The translations under genes and the position numbers were made by a program. A DNA stretch of 64,000 nucleotides from Gardnerella coleohominis (GTDB taxonomy: Bacteria; Actinomycetota; Actinomycetes; Actinomycetales; Bifidobacteriaceae): contig NZ_MNLH01000002.1 in assembly GCF_002896555.1 (NCBI RefSeq), positions 62,001-126,000 on the forward strand, read 5' to 3'. Below the pieces are notes generated by a model. It saw nothing but the letters and a program-made list of their open reading frames with translations, did not search any database and was not told where the DNA came from. Positions 29,901 to 36,827 of this stretch are shown here, in pieces (within the stretch, counting starts at the first letter, position 1; every line of letters starts with the position of its first letter).

Positions 29901-29987
29901 AGTGGTGTGAACGTGATTAGTGTTCTCGCTGTTGGCGTATTGCTGATTATTTCAGCTGGCGCTATTCTCGTTCGCCGCGCAATCTGA
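23916..29987 (+). CDS. Cell-surface endo-alpha-N-acetylgalactosaminidase, GH101
   Basis: 2023-residue mucinase that would release core-1 disaccharide (Gal-beta-1,3-GalNAc) from Ser/Thr O-glycans. It has a signal peptide (1-31, ends ATPAWA), a lectin-like region (45-230), a CarboxypepD_reg-like beta domain (235-310), and the GH101 catalytic module (about 320-1070). The likely nucleophile is Asp757 in IYLDVWGN and the acid/base Glu790 in TTEWGAGNEYD. Their 33-residue spacing equals that of D789/E822 in B. longum EngBF. Galactose-binding-like domains, an F5/8-type CBM32 (about 1500-1650), a FIVAR-like helical domain (1650-1722), and a Pro/Ala/Val/Thr linker (1728-1863) follow. The C-terminal domain, transmembrane helix and RRAI tail after LTNSG look like a non-canonical sortase signal. 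Very clear family assignment. Confidence 0.93.
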   Translation: MKRLVAGTVAATLSIMPLVGSFAFATPAWANGLSAISQISTGAKENPQSDFDWSLDESTKKGGEVLEKKYGWYHFKSSSQNGNSAENPLQYPAIAVNKAEYNFADSSGVFTTIIKTKEDGGKNRFGFYLGYKNPNSGLFIGFDAQGWFWQRYGGDGEYFNGKRVAPPQAGRKTEVNIRWGENKAVVRVDRRIVLQVDYSSMKDKLSNKLAIRAGSYGNEITDIEVRDPNAPSLTYSVSGKILGQDNAPLKNARVQCANKVVNTNNNGEFSINDLEPGKFTLSAIADGYDEFTKEISVSDSDSKLGDITLQKTGVFDTETLKTEDMEAVLHKNFPAVSYYKMLKLENRIMEAQRSDIRTVSINGVNVKLQDSDVTFKKIDNTKAQYVLKVKNADKNIDAEITVDMSVKANQLHFNVTKIVNNAGESHPIQTLYFPGNNLVSVTSSQEGATFTGARMSSNTNIPGDKTVAVTNGYSIRDKGDYTYGFVSNNQLSAGLWSNSEHNGTAAYSGIEGGSKNTRVIASTKSEFAGTRLGLTSAPWYYHRVVEDSKGRRYTVPETDMPKMSVAIAGDLNGDNSITWQDGAIAYRDIMNNPYKYEEVPELVAWRIAMNFGGQAQNPFLTTLDNVKKVALNTDGLGQSVLLKGYGNEGHDSGHPDYADIGKRLGGADDMNTLMKKGKKYGARFGVHVNASEMYPEAKAFTEDMVRRRGSSLSYGWNWLDQGIGIDGIYDLASNSREKRFDKLKEEVKDNMDFIYLDVWGNLVSGSREDSWETRKMSKMINKNGWRMTTEWGAGNEYDSTFQHWAADLTYGGSKMKGENSQVMRFLRNHQKDSWIGDYPTYYGAANAPLLGGYNMKDFEGWQGRNDYDAYIRNLFTHDLSTKFIQHFKVSRWVNSPLDSSSVRDRNTNNGSEQIDLVDNHGNKLVIARGSNNSGLTAYRNRTITLNGKLIATGAVTPGDGKGVGNESYLLPWMWDVNTGKLVDDSKQKLYHWNTVGGTTTWKLPNGWENLANVSVYKLTDLGKTERTVVNVANGQITLNALAKTPYVIYKGDAKAEQLHVTWSENMHIVDAGFNGGEESLKKNWNIEGNGTASIAKSQFSNPMLKLTGKVKATQKLTDLKPGKRYALYVGVDNRSDAAARMTVRSGGKVLASNSTMRSIAANYVKAYSHNTSSATVGGSSYFQNMYVFFDAPQSGETTLELEHLGAEDTYFDDVRVVENEYKGLKFNSKGEVIGLENDFEHNAQGIWPFVISGSERVEDNRIHLSEKHAPFTQAGWDVKEVDDVLGGNWSVKINGLVRKNNLVYRTIPQNFTFKPGKKYTVEFDYQSGSNGTYAVAIGNGDFASDKVSKIPLDEAKGTTKHHKFTVIGGDDGDTWFGIFSTSTAEKLPSGVSPDSARANFGGYRDFILDNLKIKEDDSVTTREQAQNKYNEIKQKWDSKRKNFAESAQRTYVEKMALAHSILNRKGAKSEDFASAVAILEYLDSFMKTAPALPLDDKFDVARNEYDISVGSAQEKYGNEGPAEFAVDNDPNTWWHTAWDESAVHQGDAWFEFTLKKPMTISALRYLPRSSGDNGKIIMYKVTITPTEGNPVIKSGTFKNNGNWEKVDFGKQIENVKKVRLTALSSSGAKSDERNRFASAAELRLTTNREIQDIKIAADKTELKSVIKKAGGLSEADYAADKWSALQKAIESAKSVDKNADASVEDVQKAIVELRAAMKETKAAESINGNAPVDPSTTVPDPAKPAPAVPTPTVPAVPTVPAVPTVPSPVKPAPAVPSVPPVETVPSKPAAPAPAEQPAKPAPVKPATPTVPTPAPSEQSPAPVQPAPANPVAPTNQPAPAESTPDSVKPAESAPAPAAPATVQHLKAELNGKLTVGNDNVAQPGAVNKVLLNITNSEFYETLKRDGVAYAYAYIYSSPRLLKGADGSKYVTVRIVNGKPQFDAMFPADYSGKHTVALVDKKGKQIAWTNIVVANSTKKATGSKESAANNATRLTNSGVNVISVLAVGVLLIISAGAILVRRAI

Positions 29988-30030
29988 TAATTAAATGATG
30001 CATAATTAAATGATGCATAATTAAATGATG
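29986..30030 (+). repeat. 15-bp tandem repeat, three units
   Basis: Three consecutive copies of CATAATTAAATGATG (first copy with a changed first base) begin at the GH101 stop codon. Confidence 0.8.
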
Positions 30031-30050
30031 ACGGCTTTACGCCGTTATTT

Positions 30051-30097
30051 GAGGGGTAAAAGTTTGTGAATTATAGCAATCTTTTGCCCCTCTTTTT
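30051..30097 (+). terminator. GH101 terminator
   Basis: GAGGGGTAAAAG (30051-30062) pairs with CTTTTGCCCCTC (30081-30092), one G-U pair, followed by TTTTT. A smaller ACGGC/GCCGT hairpin just upstream (about 30031-30045) is followed by TATTT. Confidence 0.85.
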
Positions 30098-30270
30098 ATG
30101 TAAGGATAGATTATTATGAATCCAATAATGCTTTAGGTCTTTGTTTAAATGCGATGGTTTTAAATTACAATTATGTAATTTTTGTTTCAAAATCGCCTGT
30201 CATTTTCCTTATAAATGTTGATGTTATTAGTTAAATGTGAGTGTAAAAAATATTATTAAAACTTTTCTGA

Positions 30271-30308
30271 TTTTTTATTTTGTTTTTTGGAAACATAGTG
30301 TACAATTA
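30271..30308 (+). promoter_or_regulatory. Shared promoter element upstream of ABC binding-protein gene
   Basis: Copy of the element at 23647-23684 (33 of 38 identical), with TTTTTGGAAAC and the TACAAT -10 at 30301-30306. Downstream, ATGTG..CACAT can form a small leader hairpin. Confidence 0.6.
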
Positions 30309-30359
30309 AAAATGTGTGAGGAAGCACATACACAAACGTCGATCAGTTGAAGCAAGGCT

Positions 30360-30375
30360 GCTAAACCGGTTCGGC
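30360..30375 (+). promoter_or_regulatory. Possible LacI-family operator
   Basis: GCTAAACCGGTTCGGC is an imperfect palindrome centred on CCGG (AACCGGTT perfect), in the leader of the sugar-binding protein gene. Shape and position fit a LacI-type operator. No regulator gene is adjacent. Confidence 0.35.
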
Positions 30376-30394
30376 ATAAATAGGAGGTACAAGG

Positions 30395-31732
30395 ATGTCT
30401 TGTTTTAATAAAATAACGCGTCTTGTTGCAGCATTAGGCGCCGGCGCGATGTTGCTCGGTGTTGCTGCCTGCGGTACTAATTCAACTGGTGCCAACGGTA
30501 AAGTAACGCTTAAGTTTGCTGCATTTGAGGGCGGATATGGTTCTCAGATGTATAAAGACGTTGTAAAAGAATATGAGAAGCTGAATCCAAATGTCAAGAT
30601 TGATTTAGTCACTTCTAAGAAGATTGAAGATGAAATCACTCCTGGTATGAAGGCTGGAAATTATCCAGATATCGTTGAGCTTGCCCAGGGTACTCCTTCT
30701 GGTTTAACAGAAACTCTGTTAAAGGATAAGGCCTTGGATAAGTTGAATGACGTTTTGGACATCAAAGTTCCAGGCGAGTCTAAGACTGTTAAAGAGAAGC
30801 TTATTGATGGTGTGATTGGTTTGTACACAAATCCTTACGGGAACAGTGATACTTATCTTATGCCAATGTATTACTCTCCATCTGGCTTAGTTTACAATAA
30901 GACTCTGCTTGAGAAGAATGGTTGGAAAGTTCCAACAACTTGGGATGAAATGTTCAAGCTCGGCGATCAAGCCAAGGCAAAGGGTATCTCGCTGTTCACT
31001 TACCCAACCGCTGGTTACTTCGATGGATTCTTCAATGCTCTTATTGCTGATATCGGTGGTCAAGAATTCTTCAAGGATGTTATGACATACAAGAAGGATG
31101 TTTGGAAGACTGATAATGCTAAGAAGGTATTAAGCATCGCAACAAAGCTTGTTACTGAATACCTCAATCCTAATACTGTTGGTTATGCTAATGCTCAGGA
31201 CTTCACCAAGAATCAGCAGTCCATTTTGGATGGCAAGTCGCTGTTCATGCCAAACGGTACTTGGATTGTTAATGAGATGAAGGATGCTCCTCGTATGGAT
31301 GGATTTGAGTGGGGATTCGCTCCAGTTCCTACCTTGAATAAGGATGGAATCCGCCATATCAATACCACGATTGAAGCTGTCTGGATCCCATCTAAGGCAA
31401 AGCATAAGGAAGAAGCTAAGAAGTTCATGGCCTTCTTGTACTCCGATAAGGCTGCTGAGATCTTCGTAAAGACCGGTGCTGTACAGCCAATCAAGGGTAT
31501 GCCTGATAAGGTTGATCCTAGCATGAAGTTCTTCTATGACGCTTATAACGAGCCAAATGTTCACGCTGTTTCAGGATCGTTCTCCACTACAGCTTCCGTA
31601 GAAGGAAAGAATATTAAGGAAGATCTTTACAACGCTGTCGATTCTATTGCATCTAAGCAAAAGACTTTGAAGCAGTGGATTGATCAGTTGAACGATACAA
31701 GCAACGCTTTGAATGCTGCTGCTGCTCAGTAG
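30395..31732 (+). CDS. Sugar ABC transporter substrate-binding lipoprotein
   Basis: 445-residue family 1 extracellular solute-binding protein. The signal sequence has lipobox VAAC, so Cys26 would be lipidated. The mature part shows the usual start (KVTLKFAAFEGGYG), the GNYPDIVELAQ motif, and an ITPTTWDEM-like segment reading PTTWDEMFKLGDQAK. It has a canonical AGGAGG ribosome-binding site. A terminator-like hairpin separates it from the permease genes, which usually gives higher expression of the binding protein. Placement behind GH101, with a shared promoter element, suggests an O-glycan-derived sugar as ligand (inference). Confidence 0.92.
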   Translation: MSCFNKITRLVAALGAGAMLLGVAACGTNSTGANGKVTLKFAAFEGGYGSQMYKDVVKEYEKLNPNVKIDLVTSKKIEDEITPGMKAGNYPDIVELAQGTPSGLTETLLKDKALDKLNDVLDIKVPGESKTVKEKLIDGVIGLYTNPYGNSDTYLMPMYYSPSGLVYNKTLLEKNGWKVPTTWDEMFKLGDQAKAKGISLFTYPTAGYFDGFFNALIADIGGQEFFKDVMTYKKDVWKTDNAKKVLSIATKLVTEYLNPNTVGYANAQDFTKNQQSILDGKSLFMPNGTWIVNEMKDAPRMDGFEWGFAPVPTLNKDGIRHINTTIEAVWIPSKAKHKEEAKKFMAFLYSDKAAEIFVKTGAVQPIKGMPDKVDPSMKFFYDAYNEPNVHAVSGSFSTTASVEGKNIKEDLYNAVDSIASKQKTLKQWIDQLNDTSNALNAAAAQ

Positions 31733-31774
31733 TGAGTTCGTCCGTTAAGCATGTGAATTAATTCACCTAAAATA

Positions 31775-31813
31775 GGCGGGCACTGCAGTTACCGCTGTTG
31801 GTGCCCGCCTTTT
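31775..31813 (+). terminator. Intercistronic terminator/attenuator
   Basis: GGCGGGCAC (31775-31783) pairs perfectly with GTGCCCGCC (31801-31809), followed by TTTT. It lies between the binding-protein gene and the permeases, so read-through would set permease levels lower. Confidence 0.85.
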
Positions 31814-31957
31814 GCCGATAATTTCTAGTTTTTATAAATTAATGGCATTGATACTTCAGGCTGCTCAAATAGTTACTTAGATGAAATAACAAGGTTGTTA
31901 TGCTAGTCGTAATTACATGCAGTAGGGGTTATTTATTTACACACAAAGGAATTTATA

Positions 31958-32899
31958 ATGTTAAATCTTAAGCAATCGTTAAATCGTTTGCGCAACAAAG
32001 GTGTTAGCACCGATTTGGATAAAAAGCGTGCGAGGTTTGGCCTGCTGTGTTCTTTGCCTACAGCAATTCTGTTGTTAATATTTATCTTCATCCCAGCGAT
32101 AAATATTTTCCGCATGTCTGCATATAAGTGGAGCGGATATTCCGACGATAAGAAGTTTGTTGGTTTAGCTAATTTCCAAAAGCTTCTTGGCGATATGAAG
32201 TTCATACACGTATTCCAAAATACTGTTTTGCTATTGGTGGTTGTTACGTCTGTTACGTTGCCTTTAGCTGTTATTTTCGCCGCTATACTTATGCAAAATC
32301 GAATTATTGGAAGCAGTCTTATACGCTTTATTTTGTACGTGCCTGCTGTTCTTTCGATTGTTGTTGTAGCAGCAATTTTCTCTTCGATTTATGATCAAAA
32401 AGATGGACTTTTAAATGCTTTGTTACATTTATTGCATTTAGATGCAGTTAAGATAATGTGGCTAGGCGATCAAAAAATTGTAATTTATTCAATAGGATTG
32501 GCAATGCTTTGGCAGTCGTTGGGCTACTACATGGTCATGTATATGTCTTCGATGGCTGGAATTGATCCGCAAATATATGAAGCTGCAAGAATTGATGGAG
32601 CTAGTAAAACGAGACAATTGTTCTCAATTACTATCCCACTTATTTGGAATAATTTGCGCACAACGTTGACGTTCTTTATTCTAAGTTCTGTTAATTTAAG
32701 CTTCGTTCTTGTAATGGCGTTGACTAATGGTGGTCCTGATAATGCGTCACAAGTTCTTCTTGGATACATGTACTCGCAAGCTTATACGAATTCTTCATAT
32801 GGATACGGTATGGCAATCGGCGTAGTTATCTTCGTATTTAGCTTTGTCGTGTCTCTGATTGTGAACATGGTTACAAAGAGCGAAGTTCTTGAGCATTAA
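31958..32899 (+). CDS. Sugar ABC transporter permease (MalF-like)
   Basis: 313-residue inner-membrane component with six predicted helices. The EAA loop is visible as YEAARIDGASKTRQLFSITIPLIW, the docking site for the ATPase. The N-terminus carries a basic cytoplasmic segment (LNRLRNKGVSTDLDKKRARFG) before the first helix. AAAGGAA precedes the ATG. The second permease gene follows within 16 bases. No ATPase gene is in the operon. Confidence 0.92.
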   Translation: MLNLKQSLNRLRNKGVSTDLDKKRARFGLLCSLPTAILLLIFIFIPAINIFRMSAYKWSGYSDDKKFVGLANFQKLLGDMKFIHVFQNTVLLLVVVTSVTLPLAVIFAAILMQNRIIGSSLIRFILYVPAVLSIVVVAAIFSSIYDQKDGLLNALLHLLHLDAVKIMWLGDQKIVIYSIGLAMLWQSLGYYMVMYMSSMAGIDPQIYEAARIDGASKTRQLFSITIPLIWNNLRTTLTFFILSSVNLSFVLVMALTNGGPDNASQVLLGYMYSQAYTNSSYGYGMAIGVVIFVFSFVVSLIVNMVTKSEVLEH

Positions 32900-32914
32900 G
32901 GAAGGTATGTGATT

Positions 32915-33811
32915 ATGAAATCTAATAATAATCTTAGGGCTCACGAGCAGGGCAATAGTTGGAATTTTGGCCGCATAGTCGGTCAGATAGTGCTCGTTTT
33001 TGCTGCATTAAGTATTGCTGTTCCAACTATATGGGTATTTATTGCATCGTTTAAAGATAAAAGCGAGTTTTATGGAAGTCCTTGGACTTTACCAAAAGGT
33101 TTCCATTGGCAGAATTATGTTGATGCTTTCGTAGATGCTCATTTAGGCCAATACTTCGGAACTTCGGTAATAGTAACTGTGCTATCAATGATTTTAGTTT
33201 TGGTTATTGGCTTGCCATGCTCGTACGCTTTGGCTAGATTTGAGTTTCCTGGACGAAGGTTGCTTAAACTCGCTGTTCAATGCGGACTGTTTATTAATGC
33301 AAATTATATTATTGTTCCAATCTTCTTGATGTTTGTTGGAGCAGACAAAATTGTTATGGAATTTTTGCCAGAAGGCATTTTTGTAAATAATATATTTGTG
33401 TTGTCGCTTGTTTACGCAGTTATGTCATTGCCTTTCACAATATTCCTTTTGCAAGATTATTTTGCGTCAATTCCTAAAGCATATGAAGAAGCTGCAATGA
33501 TTGATGGCGCATCGCAATTTAAGATTATGGTTCGAGTGTTCTTCCCTATGGCTAAGCCTGCAATCGCGATGTCTATGCTTTTCAACTTCTTAAGCTATTG
33601 GAATGATTATATTATTTCCATGACTTTGATGCCTGGCGAAAATCATACTGTTCAAGTTGGCTTACTAAATCTTATGCAAACGCAAAAGGCGGCTACAAAT
33701 TATGGTCGTTTATATGCTGGCATGGTTATTGTTATGGTCCCTGTTCTTATATTCTATGCAATCGTGCAAAAGCGTTTGCTTGAAACCTCAAATATGGGAG
33801 GTATCAAATGA
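32915..33811 (+). CDS. Sugar ABC transporter permease (MalG-like)
   Basis: 298-residue partner permease with the EAA loop YEEAAMIDGASQFKIMVRVFFPMAKPA. The start at ATG 32915 is chosen because GGAAGG lies nine bases upstream; a GTG two codons earlier is the alternative. Its stop codon overlaps the start of the next small gene (ATGA), which implies coupled translation. It forms the transmembrane channel with the upstream permease. Confidence 0.92.
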   Translation: MKSNNNLRAHEQGNSWNFGRIVGQIVLVFAALSIAVPTIWVFIASFKDKSEFYGSPWTLPKGFHWQNYVDAFVDAHLGQYFGTSVIVTVLSMILVLVIGLPCSYALARFEFPGRRLLKLAVQCGLFINANYIIVPIFLMFVGADKIVMEFLPEGIFVNNIFVLSLVYAVMSLPFTIFLLQDYFASIPKAYEEAAMIDGASQFKIMVRVFFPMAKPAIAMSMLFNFLSYWNDYIISMTLMPGENHTVQVGLLNLMQTQKAATNYGRLYAGMVIVMVPVLIFYAIVQKRLLETSNMGGIK

Positions 33812-33987
33812 GTGAGAAATTAATTAAAGCATTAAGTGTCTTCTTCAAATTAGTACTTTATTTGGCTTTTGTTGTGCTGACAATTGTGGGTGCAAGTAAA
33901 ACAAGCTTATTTAATCTCGGATTGGAGTTAATTGGCTTGATTGGTGTTATTTGCATGCTTTGGTGGTACAACTTGCGCAATAAGTAG
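33808..33987 (+). CDS. 59-residue two-span membrane protein, end of sugar ABC operon
   Basis: Small protein beginning MSEKLIKALSVFFKLV, with two hydrophobic stretches (FKLVLYLAFVVLTIVGA and LGLELIGLIGVICMLWWY) and a basic end (LRNK). The ATG overlaps the permease stop by ATGA, and GGGAGG is seven bases upstream, so translation is strongly supported. I do not recognise a named family. Its position suggests an accessory subunit of, or regulator for, the transporter. It is too short for routine gene calling. Confidence 0.7.
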   Translation: MSEKLIKALSVFFKLVLYLAFVVLTIVGASKTSLFNLGLELIGLIGVICMLWWYNLRNK

Positions 33988-34103
33988 TAAGTAACAGATA
34001 AATAATTGATAACAGTTGATACTACTCGATAATTAATCGATAAGTACTCAATAAGTATTCAATAATTAAGTATTCAATAATTAAGTATTCAATAATTACA
34101 TAG

Positions 34104-34209
34104 CATTGACTTGCAGTGTGTACGTTCTGAATATTTGGATTTGTATTTATACGAATATGAATATTTAGCTAACGTGCATTGCAAGTCAATGTTTTTTTTG
34201 GGGGGGGGG
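34104..34209 (+). terminator. Long hairpin followed by T8 and G10 tracts
   Basis: CATTGACTTGCA (34104 on) pairs with TGCAAGTCAATG (to 34191) as the base of an 88-nt stem-loop. The stem extends inward imperfectly through ACGTT and AATATT. Eight T (34192-34199) and ten G (34200-34209) follow. It acts as a plausible terminator of the sugar transport operon. Within 33988-34312 there is also a run of AAGTATTCAATAATT-type short repeats (about 34040-34098). Confidence 0.7.
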
Positions 34210-34312
34210 TATAACCCGGGATAACCCCGTTTTGATTTATGCGTGTGTAATAAGTTTTTTGGGAAATAATCCGAACAACCCCTAAATAACCCGTAATCAA
34301 GGCATAAAAAAG

Positions 34313-34385
34313 TGCCCCCTGTGGGACTCGAACCCACAACCCAAGACTTAAAAGGACTCTGCTCTGCCAATTGAGCTAAAGGGGC
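34313..34385 (-). tRNA. tRNA-Lys (anticodon UUU)
   Basis: 73-nt cloverleaf on the minus strand. The acceptor is GCCCCTT/AGGGGGC (one G-U), D-arm GCTC..GAGC, anticodon loop CTTTTAA, T-arm GTGGG TTCGAGT CCCAC, discriminator A. The anticodon stem GAGTC/GTCTT has a central U-U mismatch. CCA is not encoded. Confidence 0.93.
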
Positions 34386-34572
34386 AACAGCTGATAAGTA
34401 TACTACATTCAAACGACTATGTGAATGCAATGTGTTGCGCGTGTTGATTACTAACAGTTAGGCTCAAGTTTTGTTAAACACTCAAGCCTTTTAAATCGCT
34501 CGCACTTTTTAAAAAGCTGCTATTTAATTATTCAAATTATTTTAATTATTCAAATTCGTCTGATTTGTCTAA

Positions 34573-34881
34573 TTACTTTAAGGAATCTAACTTTTCCTTA
34601 ATCTGCACAGCAGAAGGCTCAACCATAAATGAGTTATCTGGGAAAATTACTACAGGTATATGTTTTTGTCCGCTAATTTCTACAGCTTTTTCTGCGGCAC
34701 CTTCCTCGGATTCAATGTCATGCCATATAAATGCAGCTCCGTATCTGTTAAGTGCAGCTTTGGCTCTAATGCAATCTCCACACCAATCGGCTCCATATAC
34801 GTGAATGCTTGCGCTATTGATTGCATTATTGTTTGCGTTTTCCTGCTCTGCGTTTTCAGTAGATTCAGTGTAAGAATTCAT
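34573..34881 (-). CDS. Glutaredoxin/mycoredoxin-like protein
   Basis: 102-residue small thioredoxin-fold protein. The redox motif CGDC (VYGADWCGDCIRAKAAL) is near residues 36-39, and a cis-Pro segment HIPVVIFPDNSFM is near 75. The N-terminal 25 residues are low complexity (STENAEQENANNNA). Bifidobacteria lack glutathione, so mycothiol or protein disulfides are the likely substrates (inference). AGAAGGATC precedes the ATG. The 302-bp region to ftsY holds only AT-rich sequence with a short direct repeat around AGT(T/C)TGATTGAG. Confidence 0.85.
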   Translation of the reverse strand: MNSYTESTENAEQENANNNAINSASIHVYGADWCGDCIRAKAALNRYGAAFIWHDIESEEGAAEKAVEISGQKHIPVVIFPDNSFMVEPSAVQIKEKLDSLK

Positions 34882-35183
34882 GATCCTTCTTTTCTTTATT
34901 TATTTTCGGATTTATAGGTAACTTATTCGATATTACGACAACATAAATAAATTACTTATCTTCACTTATTTAATCAAGTTTAAGTAAATTTAATTTAGTC
35001 TATATAAGTCTGATTGAGTTCATTTAAGTTTGATTGAGCATCAGAATCGTAAATAATAGACAGCAGATTTATGTGATAAATAATTGTTTATGCCAGTAAT
35101 TTCATTGTTCAAAATGTGAAAAAGTAATAAAAAAACTTATATATTATATTGTTCATGTACTTTGAGTTTCATATGCTTGATGT

Positions 35184-36662
35184 ATGTTTAACTTGTTTAG
35201 TTTATTTAGCGTTTTCGACTCGGAAAATTTTTTTGCGTATTCCGTTGTTGCTGTTGTTCTTATCGTAATTTGTTATAGCTTTGTTCGATTCTTTAAGAAT
35301 AAAAATAAAAAAAATGAAGAGAATAAAGATAATAATATTGAAGAAGCTGTCAGAAAAGAATCTTTAGAAGGTGCGTCTGAGGAGCGTGCGTCTGAGAAGG
35401 CTGCGTCTGAGAAGGCTGCGTCTGATAAACCAAAAGCTGATCAGCCCGAATCTGAGATTAAGGCAGATTTAGTTTCTGAGCCAGAGATTGAGCGTGAATC
35501 AGAGCCTGAGTCGCAGGTAGCTTTGGAGCCTGAGATTGAGGAAGTGAAGCCTGAGCCAGAGCCAGAACCAGAGTCTGAGCCTGAGCCAGAGCCAGAACCA
35601 GAGTCTGAGCCAGAGCCAGAACCAGAACCAGTTTCTGAGCCTGAGGCAGCTTTAGATTCTGAATCTGGTCTTGAGCAAAATACGAAAGAAGCTGAACCAG
35701 AGCAGGTCCAAGAGTCTAAGCCTATTAATCTTCCTGAATCTACTCCTTCTCGTTTAGAGCGTTTGCGCGCGCGATTATCTAAGAGTGCAAATCCTTTTGG
35801 CAAGGCACTATTTGCGATTCTAACTAAGGATCGTATTTCGCAATCAGATTGGGAAGAAGTTGAAGATACGCTTCTTCTGGCTGATGTCGGCACTCAAGCA
35901 AGTGAAGAGCTTGTTGAATCTTTACGTAAAGACGCTCGTATTACCGGTGTTTCAACTTCTAATGAAGTGCATGATGCTTTGCGAGCTAAGCTTTTAGAGC
36001 TTGTTGGTGAGCATACGGATCGAAGTTTAAATATTGATAAGCCTAGTGCTCATCACCCAAGCGTAATCATGACGGTTGGAGTGAATGGAACAGGTAAAAC
36101 AACAACTGTTGGCAAGTTAGCTAGGTTGTTTGTATCCAAAAATCGTTCTGTCATGCTTGCAGCTGCTGACACATTCCGTGCGGCCGCTGCAGATCAGCTT
36201 TCAACATGGGCTGCTTCTGTTAATGTCCCAGTGGTACGTTCCGCTAAAGATGGAGCAGATCCAGCTTCTGTGGCATTTGATGCGGCTGAGCAGGCGAGTA
36301 AAACAAACGTTGATGCGTTAATAGTAGATACTGCTGGACGTTTACAAAATAAGTCCAATTTAATGGATGAGCTAGGTAAGATTCGCAGAGTTATAGAAAA
36401 AACTATGCCTGTTGATGAAGTATTGCTTGTGCTTGATGCAACTACTGGTCAAAACGGAATGGCTCAAGCAAAAGTATTCGCTGAAGCTATTGGCATAACA
36501 GGTGTAGTTTTAACTAAACTTGACGGATCAGCTAAAGGTGGAATCGTAATTTCTGTTCAACGAGAATTAGGCGTTCCGGTAAAACTTGTTGGATTGGGAG
36601 AAGGACCAGATGATTTAGCTCCATTTGAACCAGAAAGTTTCGTAGACGGAATACTTTCATGA
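35184..36662 (+). CDS. ftsY: Signal recognition particle receptor FtsY
   Basis: 492-residue SRP receptor GTPase that docks ribosome-SRP complexes at the membrane. An N-terminal hydrophobic anchor (about 12-32) is followed by a long acidic region (about 45-185) rich in EPEPEPES repeats, then the N domain. The G domain carries [15 protein letters not shown] near 299, [27 protein letters not shown], and [13 protein letters not shown] anchor plus acidic A-domain is normal for actinobacterial FtsY, and the repeat expansion is on the large side. No clear ribosome-binding site precedes the ATG. The amt gene follows. Confidence 0.95.
   Translation: MFNLFSLFSVFDSENFFAYSVVAVVLIVICYSFVRFFKNKNKKNEENKDNNIEEAVRKESLEGASEERASEKAASEKAASDKPKADQPESEIKADLVSEPEIERESEPESQVALEPEIEEVKPEPEPEPESEPEPEPEPESEPEPEPEPVSEPEAALDSESGLEQNTKEAEPEQVQESKPINLPESTPSRLERLRARLSKSANPFGKALFAILTKDRISQSDWEEVEDTLLLADVGTQASEELVESLRKDARITGVSTSNEVHDALRAKLLELVGEHTDRSLNIDKPSAHHPSVIMTVGVNGTGKTTTVGKLARLFVSKNRSVMLAAADTFRAAAADQLSTWAASVNVPVVRSAKDGADPASVAFDAAEQASKTNVDALIVDTAGRLQNKSNLMDELGKIRRVIEKTMPVDEVLLVLDATTGQNGMAQAKVFAEAIGITGVVLTKLDGSAKGGIVISVQRELGVPVKLVGLGEGPDDLAPFEPESFVDGILS
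35551..35610 (+). repeat. Exact 30-bp tandem duplication in ftsY
   Basis: Two identical 30-bp units (beginning CTGAGCCAGAGCCAG) in the acidic region, followed by a partial third. Encodes the EPEPEPES-type repeat and keeps the frame. Confidence 0.9.
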
Positions 36663-36827
36663 AATTACAGTAATTTGCAAGATTTTGCATAAATTTATTG
36701 TCAATTTTCTTGGAACGATAAAAATTGTATATCGCTTTGCAGGTACAATAAATAAGGTATAAGAAAGTCAACAAAAGTAAGTCAACAAGAGTAAGTTGCA
36801 TAATCGTGAACGTTTGAGGTGATGTAT

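Noticed and set aside
34089-34430. 113-residue minus-strand frame with LAQLAEQSPFKSWVVGSSPTGGTF
   Set aside because: This is the well-known translation shadow of a tRNA gene (tRNA-Lys at 34313-34385).
35441-35893. 150-residue minus-strand Ser/Gly-rich frame
   Set aside because: Antisense of the EP-rich repeats of ftsY.
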